Origin: Gordionus sp. m RMFG-2023
Taxonomy: Eukaryota; Nematomorpha; Gordioida; Chordodea; Parachordodidae
Direction of reading: 5' to 3'
Length of the DNA stretch: 64,000 nucleotides
Assembly (NCBI RefSeq): GCF_954871325.1
Contig: NC_088778.1
Span: forward strand, 32,872,730-32,936,729
Of the stretch, positions 47,901 through 58,531 are shown piece after piece. The notes under the pieces are model-generated. The model ran no database searches, was not told the DNA's origin, and was given only the letters and a program-made list of their open reading frames with translations. The position numbers were made by a program, and so were the translations under genes. The number at the start of each line of letters is the position of its first letter. Positions within the stretch are counted from its first letter, which is position 1.

Positions 47901-50900
47901 ATATTAAGGAAGCAAAGATATCAATTTAATAGTTTTCAACATGAGAATGGGTTACCAAAAATGGCGGGTCCAGCTGATTTTCATTCGCCGACGCTTTCGA
48001 ACGTATTATTATGAAAACATCGTCAGTCTAGGTATTATAATATAATTATAGTTAAATAAAAACAGATTTAAAAAAAAATCATTAATTTACTTTGTCTCGA
48101 ATCCTAGATCCCACAGAATATTCCAAGATTGACGTTTTTAAAATTTAATAAGAGAAGAGATTTTTTAAAAAAATAATTTTATTATTAAAATACGCTAACG
48201 CTCCGTTTCGGGCTAACCATGTGGGAATGTTCCTAAGGGGTGCGAAAAATAACTTAGAAGAGAATATAGAAAAAGGAGGTGAGGGTTGGGGGGAGGAGTT
48301 GAAGAAAACAATAAATTAATGGGGAAGGTGGAGAAAATATAAATTTTGGTGAATAAATAAAATAAGCATACTAAAGTGGCCCGTTTGCCATACTCTATCC
48401 ATCTGATGGAGGCGAAATTGGTAGATTCTGCGCAGTTAAAACCGTGGTTATAACCTTGATGGTAGGCGTAAGGAAAAGTGATCATGAACTCGCCCGGTTC
48501 TTGGGTTATCTTTAAAAAGTATTTGCATATTCAATAAAAAAAAATTATATGTCTGTAATAACTGACCGGTTTAAATGGCCCCGTGGTCGGTCAATATTTC
48601 AAAAAAAAATTATTTATTTTTTACCGGTCTAAAATGGACCGTTACCCGAGAATAAAAAAACTAATTAATTCAATGTGCATAATTGATGGCGTAAAATATA
48701 CGATTCGAGTGCCAACTTAAAGATGACGAACCTCAAGTTATTGGCATATGAGAATGATCTAAATATATAATTGTCAAAAAAAAACAATGGGGCCCCCATT
48801 GATACCCCAAAAGTAAGATATTGTAGTCATAACCCCCGAACAAAAAAAAATTCAGACTGCGAAATATTAGAAGAAAATAAATTTACTTTATTGAAAGGCA
48901 CGGCGTATTTCTTGAGCACGAGCGGGCTCACGAGCGTCATCTTGTGGCGCAGGAAGGCTTTGCAGGTCTTAGCCGTGGCGGTGAAATAATTTTCCGCCAG
49001 CCTTTGCAACCGCGAGGCGTACTTGGGAGGCACGGCGTACCAAGATTTGGGCATTCCAAAATGGAGGTAGTTGACACTGTAAAGGTCCATATCTTCGGTG
49101 TGCCAGGCGAAGGAAGTCTTCCACATTCCTTCCCATTTCGTAGTTTGTTTTTTTTACATTTTTATATAATATACAAAATTGTTCAACTTTCTTTTCTCTT
49201 TTATTCTCCTAGAGGAATCGAAAAAATGTTGCTTATAATTTTTTTTTGATAGATGTTAGGAAGGCTCTTCCCTTCCAGGTTTCTTTATTCATTTTTCTTA
49301 GGATTCATGGTTTCGCTAAAATCCCAACTCTGAGCCAATTCGAATACCGCGGCAAGTAGTGTTGTCGAAAAGCCCGATTTGGGTCGATTTTTAAAGAACG
49401 GCCCGGTTAAGATTTTAGCCCGAGATAACATTATGTAATCCTCAAGATTCAGTAAATAGATGTTCAAACCGTTCTCGCCGCCAGCTATGAGAAAAATCTC
49501 CTTACTTACACAATATTATTTCGGTTATAACCTTATTCGGGCTAATTTTAAAAATCAACCCAAATGACTTTTTAACACTAGCGGCAAGCTTTTAGTCCAA
49601 AAAAAATGATTTAAACCTCCAAGTCGAGTCTCAGCTTGAATGATTGAGACAACAATTGGTGGGGAGTGGAGGATGAAAACTTGGCTAAATCGTATTTTTT
49701 TTGAAGCTAGCTAAAGGATAGGTGATTTATCACTAACATCGTCTAGCATCCTTAGACTCTTTCCATTGGCCAAAAAAATAGTGATAATGAAAACTCTTAC
49801 CGAAATAAAGGTAGGCCGTATTGACGCCCTCGATCCTGACCTGGCAATCTCTTTCCACGTCATCGAGGATGGTGCCGAGCTTGTTGATGTTCCAATCTTC
49901 CGTGTGCGCCGGATTATCCATGAGGGAGCCCGAAACATCCGCCCCGTATATGGCGTTATTGTAGGGGGCGTTGGCCCAGTACTTGCGCTCCAAGTCGTCG
50001 TAATCGGAAAAGGCGGGAGTTCGATATCTGAGCATTGTTTTTTTTTTAGAAATAAAAATAAATAATCATATTTTTATTTATTTATTATAAAAAGGGGAAC
50101 AAATAACACCACTAAACAATCCCAAAAAAAATTTTTGTCCTTACCACATTTTTTTTTCCCGAAAATAGGAAAAGATCTCAAGATATCTATCAAGAAAGAA
50201 ATTAAGAATAAAAGAATTAAGCAACAGCAGAATTCATGAATGCTATGATATTATTTTTTGGAACAGTAAATCAAAAAAAAAATGGATAATTTTGGCACAG
50301 TCAAAAAAAAAAAGATAAACAAAGTTGGGTTGTAATAAACTAAAAAAAAATAAAACTTTCGATATTTATTTTGAAAGTTGTTTTAAATACAAATATATAT
50401 TTTTAAAATCTAAGTTATCGAGCATATGAATTGTATCGGAGAGCTGCAGAGGTACTATTTACACAGCCCGGCCCGGATTTTTTTCCGCTAGCCCGGGTTT
50501 TATATTTTCAGGCCCGGCCGGATTTATTTTTGATTTTTTTATAGCTAATAACGGCGATTAAAAATATAAGGCCCGGCGCGGGTATATTTAAAAAAATTAA
50601 AATACGGCCAGGCCGGCCCATGTACCCGGGCCGTGCTTGCAGGTCACTGAATTATATGAGAATTATCATATCAAATATCGAATAATGTGATGTGATCCAT
50701 TACCGGATTCGTAAGTGTTTTAGATTAAACCTGTCATTGAGCAAATCAAGTGTGACGATAATTTTAAACCTGCAATTATGATAGGAATACACATTATATA
50801 AATAATTTTAAAATAAGATTAGTGGCGAATTGTAGATCCCTTCGCCCTTAAATTTTATGTTAGTTTTACACAACCCAGATTAAAATTATTTCTCCTGACT

Positions 50901-53900
50901 AGGCGCCTTTTCGGGCGTCGAGGCTGGCATTTCTTATTGATCAATTGTCTTTCACTTTACGACACCAGTTTTCTAGCTTTTAAGGTAATTATTGTATTTG
51001 CGATAAATTTATTATCGAGTAAAAGTATCGTTTTTTTCTTCTAGAATTTACCTACTACTATTGAAATGGCAATAACCGGGAAATAATTGTCAGTATATTT
51101 TTATCCACATTAAATAATCACCCTATTTCTTGCTTCTTCCGCTAATTCCATTGGCGTGGTTCCTATAGGGCGATTAATTAAGCCCACCTCATAATGTGTT
51201 CACCATTATTTAGCCAAAAAAAAAATTTTTTTACAGCCGGCGGAAATAATTTATTCCTCAGTTTTTTCGAAATCTAATACAAAGCAAATAGGTTATATGT
51301 CTGATTTCATTTTTTATTTCCCATCCTTACCAATCACAGGTTCATTGGTAAATCGATAAAAAAAAAAATTTGAACGATGATGTCATCGCACACATTTTAA
51401 ACGTCAAATGTTCCAAAAAAAAAACATAAATAATATTGAAAAATTAAATTATTAATATAACTAACTTGACAAAAAAAATTTTAAAAAATACTTAACCAAA
51501 TGTTCTATTTATATACTTCCAATTTAATTTAAATTCTGACCATTTTGATAAGTTTTTCCTAGTGTTGTTAAACGGCTCAAATTGAGCCGATTATCCAGAA
51601 AAATACTATGCAAGTCTAAAGATTTCTCTCATAGATGGAACATAGGATCGAAACATCTACTGGCGAAATCTCGACGCTTAGGCGATACTTTCCTGGCTAT
51701 GATGTTGAGTTAGCCCCTTTTAAAAATCGGCTCAGATCGAGCCGTTACAAAAATGCTGGAAAAATGTAAAAGTTACATTGTAATTATGGAATCATTTCCT
51801 AATTACGTTTGCGGTATACTTGATCCAAGGATTAAGAAAAAAACAACACTAGTCTTTACTAGTGTGGTTAAACTAAAACTCAATATTTCATCCAGAAAAA
51901 ATATTGAGCAAGCCTAACTGAAGATTTTGCTCATAGAAGGAACAAAGGTTCCCAGGAAACATTAATGAGATCTCGAGGGCGTAGGCAATATTTTTCTAGC
52001 TACAATATTGAGTTAACCGTTTAACAACACTAGTTTTTTTTAATGTCCATTTCTTGATAAAAAAAAACTGCCCGAAAAAATTGTCAACTTTTACGAAATA
52101 AATGTTTGACAATTAATCAATAATAATTTATTTTATAACCGGAAATATAATTTTACAAATAGGGCTTAAAATAATTTTCGTGGAATAGGAAGTTAAATTT
52201 TTTTTAGGGGAGTGAGAGGAGAACGGTGGGGAATGGGGTGTTGTTAGGGGGGTAATTTCCTCATTGGCTAAGAGGGACGTAGAAGCGTCATTCGATGATC
52301 ATTTTTTTAGAAATAAATATTTCACTCATATTTAAAGGAAAATTATTATTAAATTTTTCCGCCGATCCGATATTTTCCTAAATTTCCCCCCAAAAATGTG
52401 GTTACCGAATCATATAATTTATTTTTGCGAATATCGAAATAGAAGTGGAACGGTGATCACCCAAATTTATTTTCGATAAAACTATTTGGCTATAGGGAAA
52501 AAAAAATTTAACCCCCCCCCCTCCTCCCTTCCTCACTCTAGTATTCCTATTTAATAGGAATCCTTAAATAAAAAAATAACCGATTCGGGCCAAAATCCCG
52601 CGAAATTCTGATAATCTAAACTAAAAAAAAATGGCTGTAGTTATGAATATTTTTCGAAATTAGTTTTAATGTCCAATAGGGGGTTCTGATTCTTAAATAT
52701 GAACCAGTTCCCTAGGGTTCGGCTATTGATCTCTCCCAAAAATTCTTAACCTCTCCGCCCTCCGTCCTCCCACCGTTTTGGGTTCGAGAATTTTTAACGC
52801 TCCTTTTTTTACGGCAAAATTTGCGAACAAATTCAAAAATACCCCGGGTGATTGGTTGTCCAATCGGTCCAAGTTTGGTTTACAGGTTCAGAAACGTTGA
52901 GTTGGTTTATGAGTTTTAGTTACTAAATTAATATTATTATTATTTAAAGAAGGTATAAACTTTTCTGTGAAGGCGAGTTTCTTGAATTCCCTAACAGTCA
53001 TGGGTTTCTTTTGAATGTTGAATTGGGTGTAAATCCCATTTTTTCCAGAAACCATTTGAGAGATGGGTGTGGGGATAATCAAATCTTCGAATTCTTCGTA
53101 GTCTTTCAGCGTGGGTTTCCATTGGGGTGGTGGTATAACCTAGTCGCGTACAAAAAAAAATTTCGTTTAAAAAGGTGTATGTGTCGTTATTTTTTTTCAA
53201 GCACAATTTAAACAACTCTTTAAAACGTCAATCAATAACATATTCATGCCAATTATAGTTTGTGTCAGTTGAAGTCTGTTAGCTTTCCAGCTCCAACGAG
53301 GTTGGCTCATTTTTATTTTAAATTTTCAAACATTGATGGAACGTAAAAGCAATTGTGTATCCCAAAATGGGCAAAACAGTTTTCTAAATTTTTTAGTAAG
53401 ACTTTAGCGCAGGGTACGCCCCCTCCCTCCAAATGACGCAACAAAAATGGGGTGGGTGGTGGGGGGGGGGGTTGTAATAGAAATCTCAAATCAATAATTT
53501 TACCATGGTCAAATCTTTTTTTAAATCAGTCGAATAATTCATTTATCCTTTCGAAGAAAAAAAATATCATAATTCCTAGGCGACTCTGGAATATTAATAT
53601 AGAATCCCTGAACCGAACCGGCAAGGCGATTTTAAAATGTTATAATAGGTCCCAAGCCTGCCCCAAATAAGCCCTGTTCCATTATTGGACCAACTTGCGG
53701 ACCCATAATTCTGCGCGAAATAGCCGGTTAGCATTGGTAGGAATGAACACTTAAATGGGCTTTAAGCATTTTTTTATGAAATGGAAATTAAGGGAGTAGT
53801 CGGTATTCTATAGGGCTGGGTTTTTTGAAACTGAATCAAGACCGTATTTAGAACTCCATATCGGCACTATTTTTTTAAGGTTCATACCCGCGTTGTTTGA

Positions 53901-55838
53901 CCGTTCGTGTTGGATCTGATGCAAAATAAATTTAGAAATCGGACCGAGTTCAATAAAATTCTGTATGAAAGGATTTCAAAAATATTTGAAGGGAAGTCTT
54001 AAAAGAATTAACCCATTTCCTTATATGTCTGTCAGAAGTTGTTTCTCTAGATATAGATCTGAAGGGAATATTTATAGGAGAGAGTGACTAAATCGAATAC
54101 CACTGATAAAGAGTAACATGTATCTAGATACTTTATACAGTTTTTTTTTACTGACACTGACACCATGGGCCATCAACAATGAAATTATCCCCTTTAAAAA
54201 TAGTTGGTTTAATAAATTTTATATAGATTTTTGTGCCTGAAAAAAAACAATAAAATCTTTTTTTAAAAATAAATTATTCAGAAGTGCATATATAAAGAGT
54301 TAAGCTATGATTCCATATGAGATCTTTGGTACATTATTGCGTAATAAAATATTCCAAACAATTTATTTTATTAATTTTTTTTATGTATTAAAGTATGGAA
54401 ACAAAAGAAATCTTAAACTAGATCCTAAAGTTGTTGTGCACTTTTTGCATCTTTGATTTTTACCTCAAACAAATCATAGATTGGCAGGCTCACATTTTAT
54501 ATAACATCTTATACATAAAAAATTCGGTAATAAAATATGAGTTCCAAAAAAAAATCAATTGGCTTTTTATATGAACAAAATAAACAATTTAAAAAAATTA
54601 TGATTCCAAAATTTGTCATAAGGTACAAAAGGGTTAGAATCTGGTGTATATAGATTTCAAATGGATCCTGGAGGTTCCTATAAATTAAGAAGTGTTCTAA
54701 GTTCTGAATCCTATATTTTATCAGGTTTTCAAGGTTCGTAGTTCTTGTTCAAACTGCAAATTTCTTTATAATTTATATTATTGATGTAAAGGTAAGAATA
54801 TTAAAATTATATAAATTGTTATATTTATTAATATTAGTTATGCATCGATGATTTTAATTCTTATCATGATTTATTAAATCATTGCATCATAGAAAAATAA
54901 AGTAATAGTTAATATATAATTTTTTTAAGATTTAACTGCAATGGCAAGCAAGGCTAACAGCTGGGCACTGGCTGAAAATGCTATGTTAAAATTGAACAAT
55001 TTAAAATTTTGTGAAATTTATTGAATGGAACAGTTAGTTTAACAATTTTAAAGCTTTCTGTGGTTTCAGAAAATAGAATAAAAATTTTTTTAGCCTTTTC
55101 TAGAACTTAGATGAGCCAGGCAACCTGGGCAAAATATTTTTGGTGTGAACATTGTACAATATTAAATCATACAAAATTGTGATATTTACTTCACAGAAAA
55201 GTCATTACAGGCAGGCTGGCAAAAGAAAAAGTTAACCAAATTCTCAAATTGGGCCATGCTAATTTCTATAATAATATTTTATTAATTCTGGTGGTTTGGC
55301 AATCCTCCCAACAAAATATGTATTTATTATGTTTGTAATTTGAATATTAAAATTTTTATATAGTACTGAACAATTTAACACCATATTGATGGTACAGATT
55401 TATTGCTAATATAAAATTAAATATTTAAATTTGGAGAATTTTATTTTGTTTAGTAATTATTTAAGAGAAATAATATATATTTGACCATAGAGAATATCTG
55501 GCAAGCCATAAATTACTTATAAATTCAGAATGTAGCAAGATAGTAGGGATATGACATAGATTTATAATTTAATAAATGTAATCTTAATTTTTACATATTA
55601 GTAATTAGACAACTTATTGAATAGCTTATAAAATAAAATTGACAAAATAATGATTTAATACAAATAAAGGAGGCTATTTATATACAAATTTTACTTTTGC
55701 TAAACCCGCCTTGTGAGCCCCACAAGTTTCCATGTAATTGACATATTTACTAAAATCCTTAAATTCTTCCATAGTTGGCTTGAATACTAATATCTGAGGA
55801 ATTCCTGCTTCACTGCTGATACCTCCAATCTCTCCCAT
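31608..55838 (-). CDS. KDM4: KDM4/JMJD2 histone lysine demethylase, 18 coding exons
   Basis: This nuclear Fe(II)/2-oxoglutarate oxygenase family removes methyl groups from histone H3 lysines (K9 and K36). Coding exons, first to last: 55695-55838, 52961-53139, 49801-50027, 48887-49128, 48372-48509, 46938-47163, 45251-45345, 42076-42299, 41448-41605, 39340-39457, 38811-39123, 38083-38554, 37575-37831, 35491-36028, 32996-33291, 32781-32933, 32157-32276, 31608-31751. All joins are GT-AG and the phases close, giving 1347 residues; human KDM4A has 1064. Order is JmjN, JmjC, linker, PHD, extended PHD, double Tudor. The ATG at 55838 has good context (AATATGG). Exons 7-10 lie in poorly conserved linker, so their edges rest on phase and splice signals. 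AATAAA at 31598-31603 closely follows the stop. The extended PHD carries a large insertion. Introns range from 62 bp to about 2.95 kb and hold many MITEs. Confidence 0.93.
32996..39123 (-). CDS. KDM4: KDM4 exons 11-15: PHD and extended PHD with large insertion
   Basis: Exons 38811-39123, 38083-38554, 37575-37831, 35491-36028 and 32996-33291 encode residues 584-1209. First zinc cysteines are C623 and C626 (WCSIC). LLPEVCF (764-769) matches the family's PLIPEMCF. C836/C839 (KCRIC) and CYG (847-849) follow, then [11 protein letters not shown] and WCHVICAV. In KDM4A a compact KCIFC...CVQC...CPTAFHVSC segment comes next. Here the first part, CFFCTNQC (933-940), is separated from [12 protein letters not shown] (1143-1154) by about 200 Ser/Asn/Lys-rich residues. 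The exon 15 acceptor is inferred from phase. These modules read histone marks in the family. Confidence 0.85.
33540..35400 (+). other. Worn coding-like sequence in KDM4 intron 14
   Basis: The plus strand, opposite to KDM4, has a balanced base composition unlike other introns. A continuous reading at about 33700-33870 runs [12 protein letters not shown]...[21 protein letters not shown] and ends in a stop. Near 35035 the reading includes MKRNRLRW, like a LINE polymerase end. Near 35275 [18 protein letters not shown] recalls an RT palm motif. The order does not fit one intact element, so it looks like several old insertions or an old gene copy. I cannot name the first piece. Confidence 0.4.
36393..36737. 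mobile_element. Mutator-like MITE, family B copy 4, in KDM4 intron 13
   Basis: Full length, with both terminal repeats (GATGACATACAATAATAATA / TATTATTATATGTCATTG). The flanks GTGGAAATC and GTGGAATAC (36384-36392, 36738-36746) form a 9-bp duplication with two differences. The inner order agrees with copy 3. Confidence 0.75.
39340..45345 (-). CDS. KDM4: KDM4 exons 7-10: variable linker
   Basis: Exons 45251-45345, 42076-42299, 41448-41605 and 39340-39457 encode about residues 386-584. The segment is rich in Lys, Ser, Pro and acidic residues, with probable nuclear-localisation clusters such as LKRSKRH and SPTKRK. It is expected to be disordered. The family has a linker of similar position but not of similar sequence, so support comes from phase closure, good splice sites and codon-like composition. 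Exon 10 carries HPILWKP, perhaps the equivalent of the family's LWQ-x-RPPNF stretch before the PHD. Confidence 0.75.
40675..41015 (-). repeat. Interspersed repeat family I, copy 2, in KDM4 intron 9
   Basis: Matches 4575-4912 in inverse orientation, including the AAAACGTAACGCGTCCC end, CCGTCGATTTC and the GTATCGAAAAAGCA word. It is followed by a tandem copy of its second half. Confidence 0.5.
40838..41215. repeat. Tandem duplication of about 193 bp in KDM4 intron 9
   Basis: Two nearly identical units follow each other, each with TTCCTTCTTTTTTT, GGATTATAAGTAAGTTATTT, GCACAGCTGTTAGAG and CCGATTTGCAACTAGTGTTG. The second unit leads directly into a family A MITE. The first stops at TAGTGTTGT, as though the duplication breakpoint lies in the MITE end. 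Confidence 0.75.
41211..41418. mobile_element. hAT-like MITE, family A, next to KDM4 exon 9
   Basis: CTAGTGTTGTTAAAACGGCTC opens the element. The core has CAACATTATAGCCAAG, TTTCGCCAACAGATGTTC and AATTGAGTTAGCCGTTCAGC, and the right end is shortened. It ends roughly 30 bases from the exon 9 donor. Confidence 0.65.
42797..42855 (-). repeat. tRNA-like fragment in KDM4 intron 7
   Basis: The minus strand reads TGTGGTCTAGTCGGTTTGCG, which fits a tRNA A box, then GGTCCAATAGACC, which weakly fits a B box. The unit is too short for a whole tRNA, so it may be a SINE head or chance. Confidence 0.25.
43333..43450 (-). repeat. tRNA-like or SINE-like fragment in KDM4 intron 7
   Basis: On the minus strand AGTTCGATTCC (43355-43365) is a near-perfect B box, and ATCGGTAAGGGCATGG lies upstream as a plausible A box. 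The spacing of about 60 bases is wider than in an ordinary tRNA and the stems do not close. A tRNA-derived SINE remnant is likely. Confidence 0.35.
43655..43740. repeat. GC-rich family E fragment in KDM4 intron 7
   Basis: TTCGGGTCGGGCCGGACCGG and TTAGGCCAGATTTAGATCA match the right half of the copy at 1331-1473 closely. The left half is missing. Confidence 0.45.
43997..44133. mobile_element. hAT-like MITE, family D copy 2, in KDM4 intron 7
   Basis: Agrees with 48-193 over nearly its whole length, including AAAGATACTTTTTAAATGGA and the repeated TAGATACAGATA word. It ends CCTTTAACAACTCTG. The left first bases are altered and a target duplication is not clear. Confidence 0.7.
44204..44378. repeat. 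Worn family A-like MITE in KDM4 intron 7
   Basis: TTAGCAACACTGAAAATGG, AAGTTCAATATTTTTCATC, TTTACTCGTAGATAGCA and AAAATATTTAGTCAGCTAGA follow the family A order. The ends are not exact. Confidence 0.4.
46147..46252. mobile_element. Family B MITE fragment in KDM4 intron 6
   Basis: Only the right third of the family is present, from AAATGGCG through AGCTGATTTGTATTAAACGA to TATTATCGTGCCATTG. Confidence 0.5.
46502..46882. mobile_element. Foldback element, family C copy 3, in KDM4 intron 6
   Basis: ATGTTAGCGGGCAATGTG at the left pairs with TTGACGCTAACATAT at the right. It includes GAGCGCGTTATTTCAAATTT and ATGCTGGAATTCATTTCCG. Its right end is only about 55 bases from KDM4 exon 6. Confidence 0.65.
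46938..53139 (-). CDS. KDM4: KDM4 exons 2-6: JmjC catalytic core
   Basis: Exons 52961-53139, 49801-50027, 48887-49128, 48372-48509 and 46938-47163 encode residues 49-385. The iron ligands are H193, E195 (WHTED) and H281 (YHQGYNHG). Residues matching those that bind 2-oxoglutarate in KDM4A are Y135, N203 and K211. The structural zinc site is C239, H245, C311 and C313. All are present, so the enzyme should be active. After [16 protein letters not shown] (328-340) the family similarity fades. Intron 2 holds two family A MITEs, intron 3 one more, and intron 5 a family B copy. Confidence 0.93.
47729..48046. mobile_element. Mutator-like MITE, family B copy 5, in KDM4 intron 5
   Basis: AATATCATATAATAATACC at the left and GGTATTATAATATAATTATA at the right bound the usual family B interior (ACAGCTGGGGACG, CAAACTTTATTAAAGAA, ATGGCGGGTCCAGCTGA). 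The outer TGACAT bases have changed. Confidence 0.65.
49357..49580. mobile_element. hAT-like MITE, family A, with perfect 8-bp duplication, in KDM4 intron 3
   Basis: The 224-bp element begins TAGTGTTGTCG and ends TTTTTAACACTA. Identical flanks GCGGCAAG lie at 49349-49356 and 49581-49588. The inside has CTATGAGAAAAATCTCC and palindromic arms. This copy shows the family's exact ends and that it duplicates 8 bases, as hAT elements do. Confidence 0.8.
50437..50648. mobile_element. GC-rich hairpin element, family E, in KDM4 intron 2
   Basis: The left end has GAGCTGCAG and the complement of the right end reads CAGTGACCTGCAAGCACGG. Flanks GAATTGTA and GAATTATA (50428-50435, 50649-50656) form an 8-bp duplication with one difference. 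The interior alternates GGCCCGGCC words with AT loops, so it can fold into a long hairpin. Confidence 0.55.
51560..51752. mobile_element. hAT-like MITE, family A, in KDM4 intron 2
   Basis: TAGTGTTGTTAAACGGCTC at the left faces GAGCCGTTACAAA at the right. The core has ATAGATGGAACATAGGATCG and CGACGCTTAGGCGATACTTT. A second copy starts only 107 bp farther on. Confidence 0.65.
51860..52032. mobile_element. hAT-like MITE, family A, in KDM4 intron 2
   Basis: TAGTGTGGTTAAAC at the left and GTTTAACAACACTA at the right. The centre is that of the 10139 and 59219 copies (GCAAGCCTAACTGAAGATTT). An additional family A right end (AACAACACTAG) just to its left, near 51843, suggests earlier insertions at the same place. 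Confidence 0.65.
55695..55838 (-). CDS. KDM4: KDM4 exon 1: JmjN domain
   Basis: Residues 1-48. [20 protein letters not shown] and GAHKAGLAK match the JmjN start of the family almost residue for residue. The JmjN packs against JmjC and is needed for its fold. The exon ends in phase 0 with donor AAA|GTAAAATT. The frame is open 18 codons upstream to another ATG, but the inner ATG fits the family start better. Confidence 0.92.
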
Positions 55839-56489
55839 ATTTATTAATATAAATGTTAATTCGCTATATATGGTATATATTCCTGAATGCAATACTTTTG
55901 TTTAAATAAGCAATTGGTATTATGTGAGTAAATTAAAAGCCTATAAACATTTGTTTTATAAGCGTGCATCGATCATATGTGATTTAAAATAAATCGAAAA
56001 ACAAAGATATTTAAATTATCAAACGTTTGTGGCCATTTAAAATATTAATAATATATTGTAATTAATCCAAACCTAAATTATAATTATTAATTAATAATAC
56101 TAAAACAAATAAAAATATTAAGAATGTAGAAAATATTACAAATAATATTATATAATCTAGTATTGGAATGCAGCGTCTACATGACAGAATTTTTACTGTA
56201 TGCAAACCCCCTTCGAAAACCTTTACCTACCCTACTAAAAAATCCAGCCACCTTCGGCGGCGATATTTCCCCATTATTATTTTCACCTTTTTAATTATAA
56301 TGATACTCTTTTCAGAGAATTTATAAATCTATCTCTACTACCAACTATCGTATTTTGTGAATATAAAGGATTTATTTTTTAGATTATAAATTCAATTAAA
56401 TCCTCCATTATTTACAATGAATTCATTATTTATTATAACTTTATGAGCTTGCTGAAATATCTAAACTAAATGTAATTTAAAAGGATAGC

Positions 56490-56725
56490 AAAAAGTTTTA
56501 TTTGGAAAACAATGTGTATAATTGTTTGCAATATATAGATTTGGTCGATGAATTGTATTATAATAGTTCTATAATAAAATTATTAATTTTTACATCAATA
56601 AATTTTGTCCTATTTTATCTCAAAATTTAATAGATAACCCCCCAAAAAATTTATCCTAAGCGGCCGACCCCTTTAAAAAATAGGATGCAAATTGTTCCTA
56701 CCCCTCCCGCTCATGCAGACGCTGT
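56490..56725. repeat. Direct repeat family H, copy 1
   Basis: Shares with 58532-58815 the words TATTTGGAAAA, ATTTTGTCCTATTT, ATCTCAAAATTTAATAGATA and TTCCTACCCC...TCATGCA-ACGCTG. The two copies lie about 2 kb apart in the same orientation, probably dispersed repeat copies or a local duplication. Confidence 0.6.
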
Positions 56726-58531
56726 TGGAATGGAATATTGATTCCATGGGAATTCGGAATATTTTAATTTTAAATCATTTACTAATGCCGAATATAAGGA
56801 CCGGATTTTATGGTAAATATATTCCACTACTTTTAAAATATCTAACTTATGAGTTTCAGTCATCTTACTAGTAACTTTAGTATATTTTTTATTTTATATG
56901 AAAGAATATAATTTAGATAGCTGCAAAAACGACTATCCGTTTGAGAACCGTTTATTTTTTTTTCTTAATTTGCTCGTTCCTGCCGGGTAAATTTTTTGTC
57001 AACCTGACCCTATGTAATTATTTTAAAAACATGCCAGGCGCAGCTGGTCCCGTTAAATTTTAAGCAAAGTCAGGGCTCGATTCTGCCCTGCTCCTTAAAA
57101 TTTTAAAAAAAATTTAATACTATACCCCGTAATAAATTTACTCATATTTAGTAATACTGATATTTATAACTAACATACATATAGATTTATAATAATTTTA
57201 GTGATATTGACATTTATGCCTGAAGTGCATAGATTAAACATAATATTTTAGTGACTGATATCTATTTCTAACTTGCTTAGATTAAATAATATATTTTTAG
57301 CGATACTGACATTTATGATTTATAAAAAATATTTTTTGATTATATTGACATTTATTATATAAATTTTTATTTTTCGGTTATTTGATATTTAAATTTAAAC
57401 CAAGGATATAATTATGAATATTGCATGATGTATCAAACAGATTTTTATGTCAAAAAACTAATTCTTTATTCTCTTTAAAAGAATTTTTTATATTTGCATT
57501 AAATTAAAAAATGTCTAAAATATCAAAGTTTGCAAAAATTTGACCACTTACTTTATTTTGTTTTACTTTACCTATCAAGTGTTGAAAATAACATATAATA
57601 AAATATTAGTTTATAATTTTGGAACCATTATAAGCACCGTATATTGTAATATAGGCAGATCTTTTATAATTTTTCTCAACTCACATTTATATTTATTAAA
57701 ATACATTTTATAAAAATGTTTATCAGATATATACTTTATATTTTCATAGTATTTAATATGTATATATAAATGTGTTTAAAGATTACAAAATATATAATAT
57801 AACTTAATACAATACATATAATATCTAGATATGATAAATTAAAATTTATCACGCATTCAAAATTATCCTGATAAATTTTATTGCAATTCGCATTCTCTCC
57901 AAATGCACGCTAACAATTTCTTTCATAAACCCCTAGATTTCTTATATCATGTTTACATTGCTTTCCAGGTGTCTTTTATTATACATCTATAAATATTTTA
58001 AATTTTGTAAATGAGACACTTTCCATTGCTAGTTATCCTTTTCATTAATCAAGTAGAAATTAAGGGCGAATTCCGTTTGGAACTTGTGTCCGGGTTTATT
58101 AAGATACTTTTGCCTTTCCATATGATCAAAATAACGAATTATGAAAATGTTATACTGATTTTGCTGTTTTATTCTTGAAAAGCATGGCTACAATATATTT
58201 ACTGAAATAATCAACTGATATAGCAATATATTTAAAGCTAACTTCGCTTTTTAGTAGAGTACATAATGGTTTGGGTTTATATCCCATATTAATATTATGC
58301 ATATTTATTTGGATATGGGGGTCCATTTTTTTTAATAAAAGAGTTATTTTTTAGGTAATGAATTATACAATTGGCTTTCTGCCATTTTATTCCTCCATTG
58401 TGGATAAATGCATATCGTACATAATTATTATACTCATACTCATCATACATTATAAAACATAATAAAATATCCATATATATAATCATTAGTAACTGATAAT
58501 ATAACACATAATATGTTACAATATATTAATC

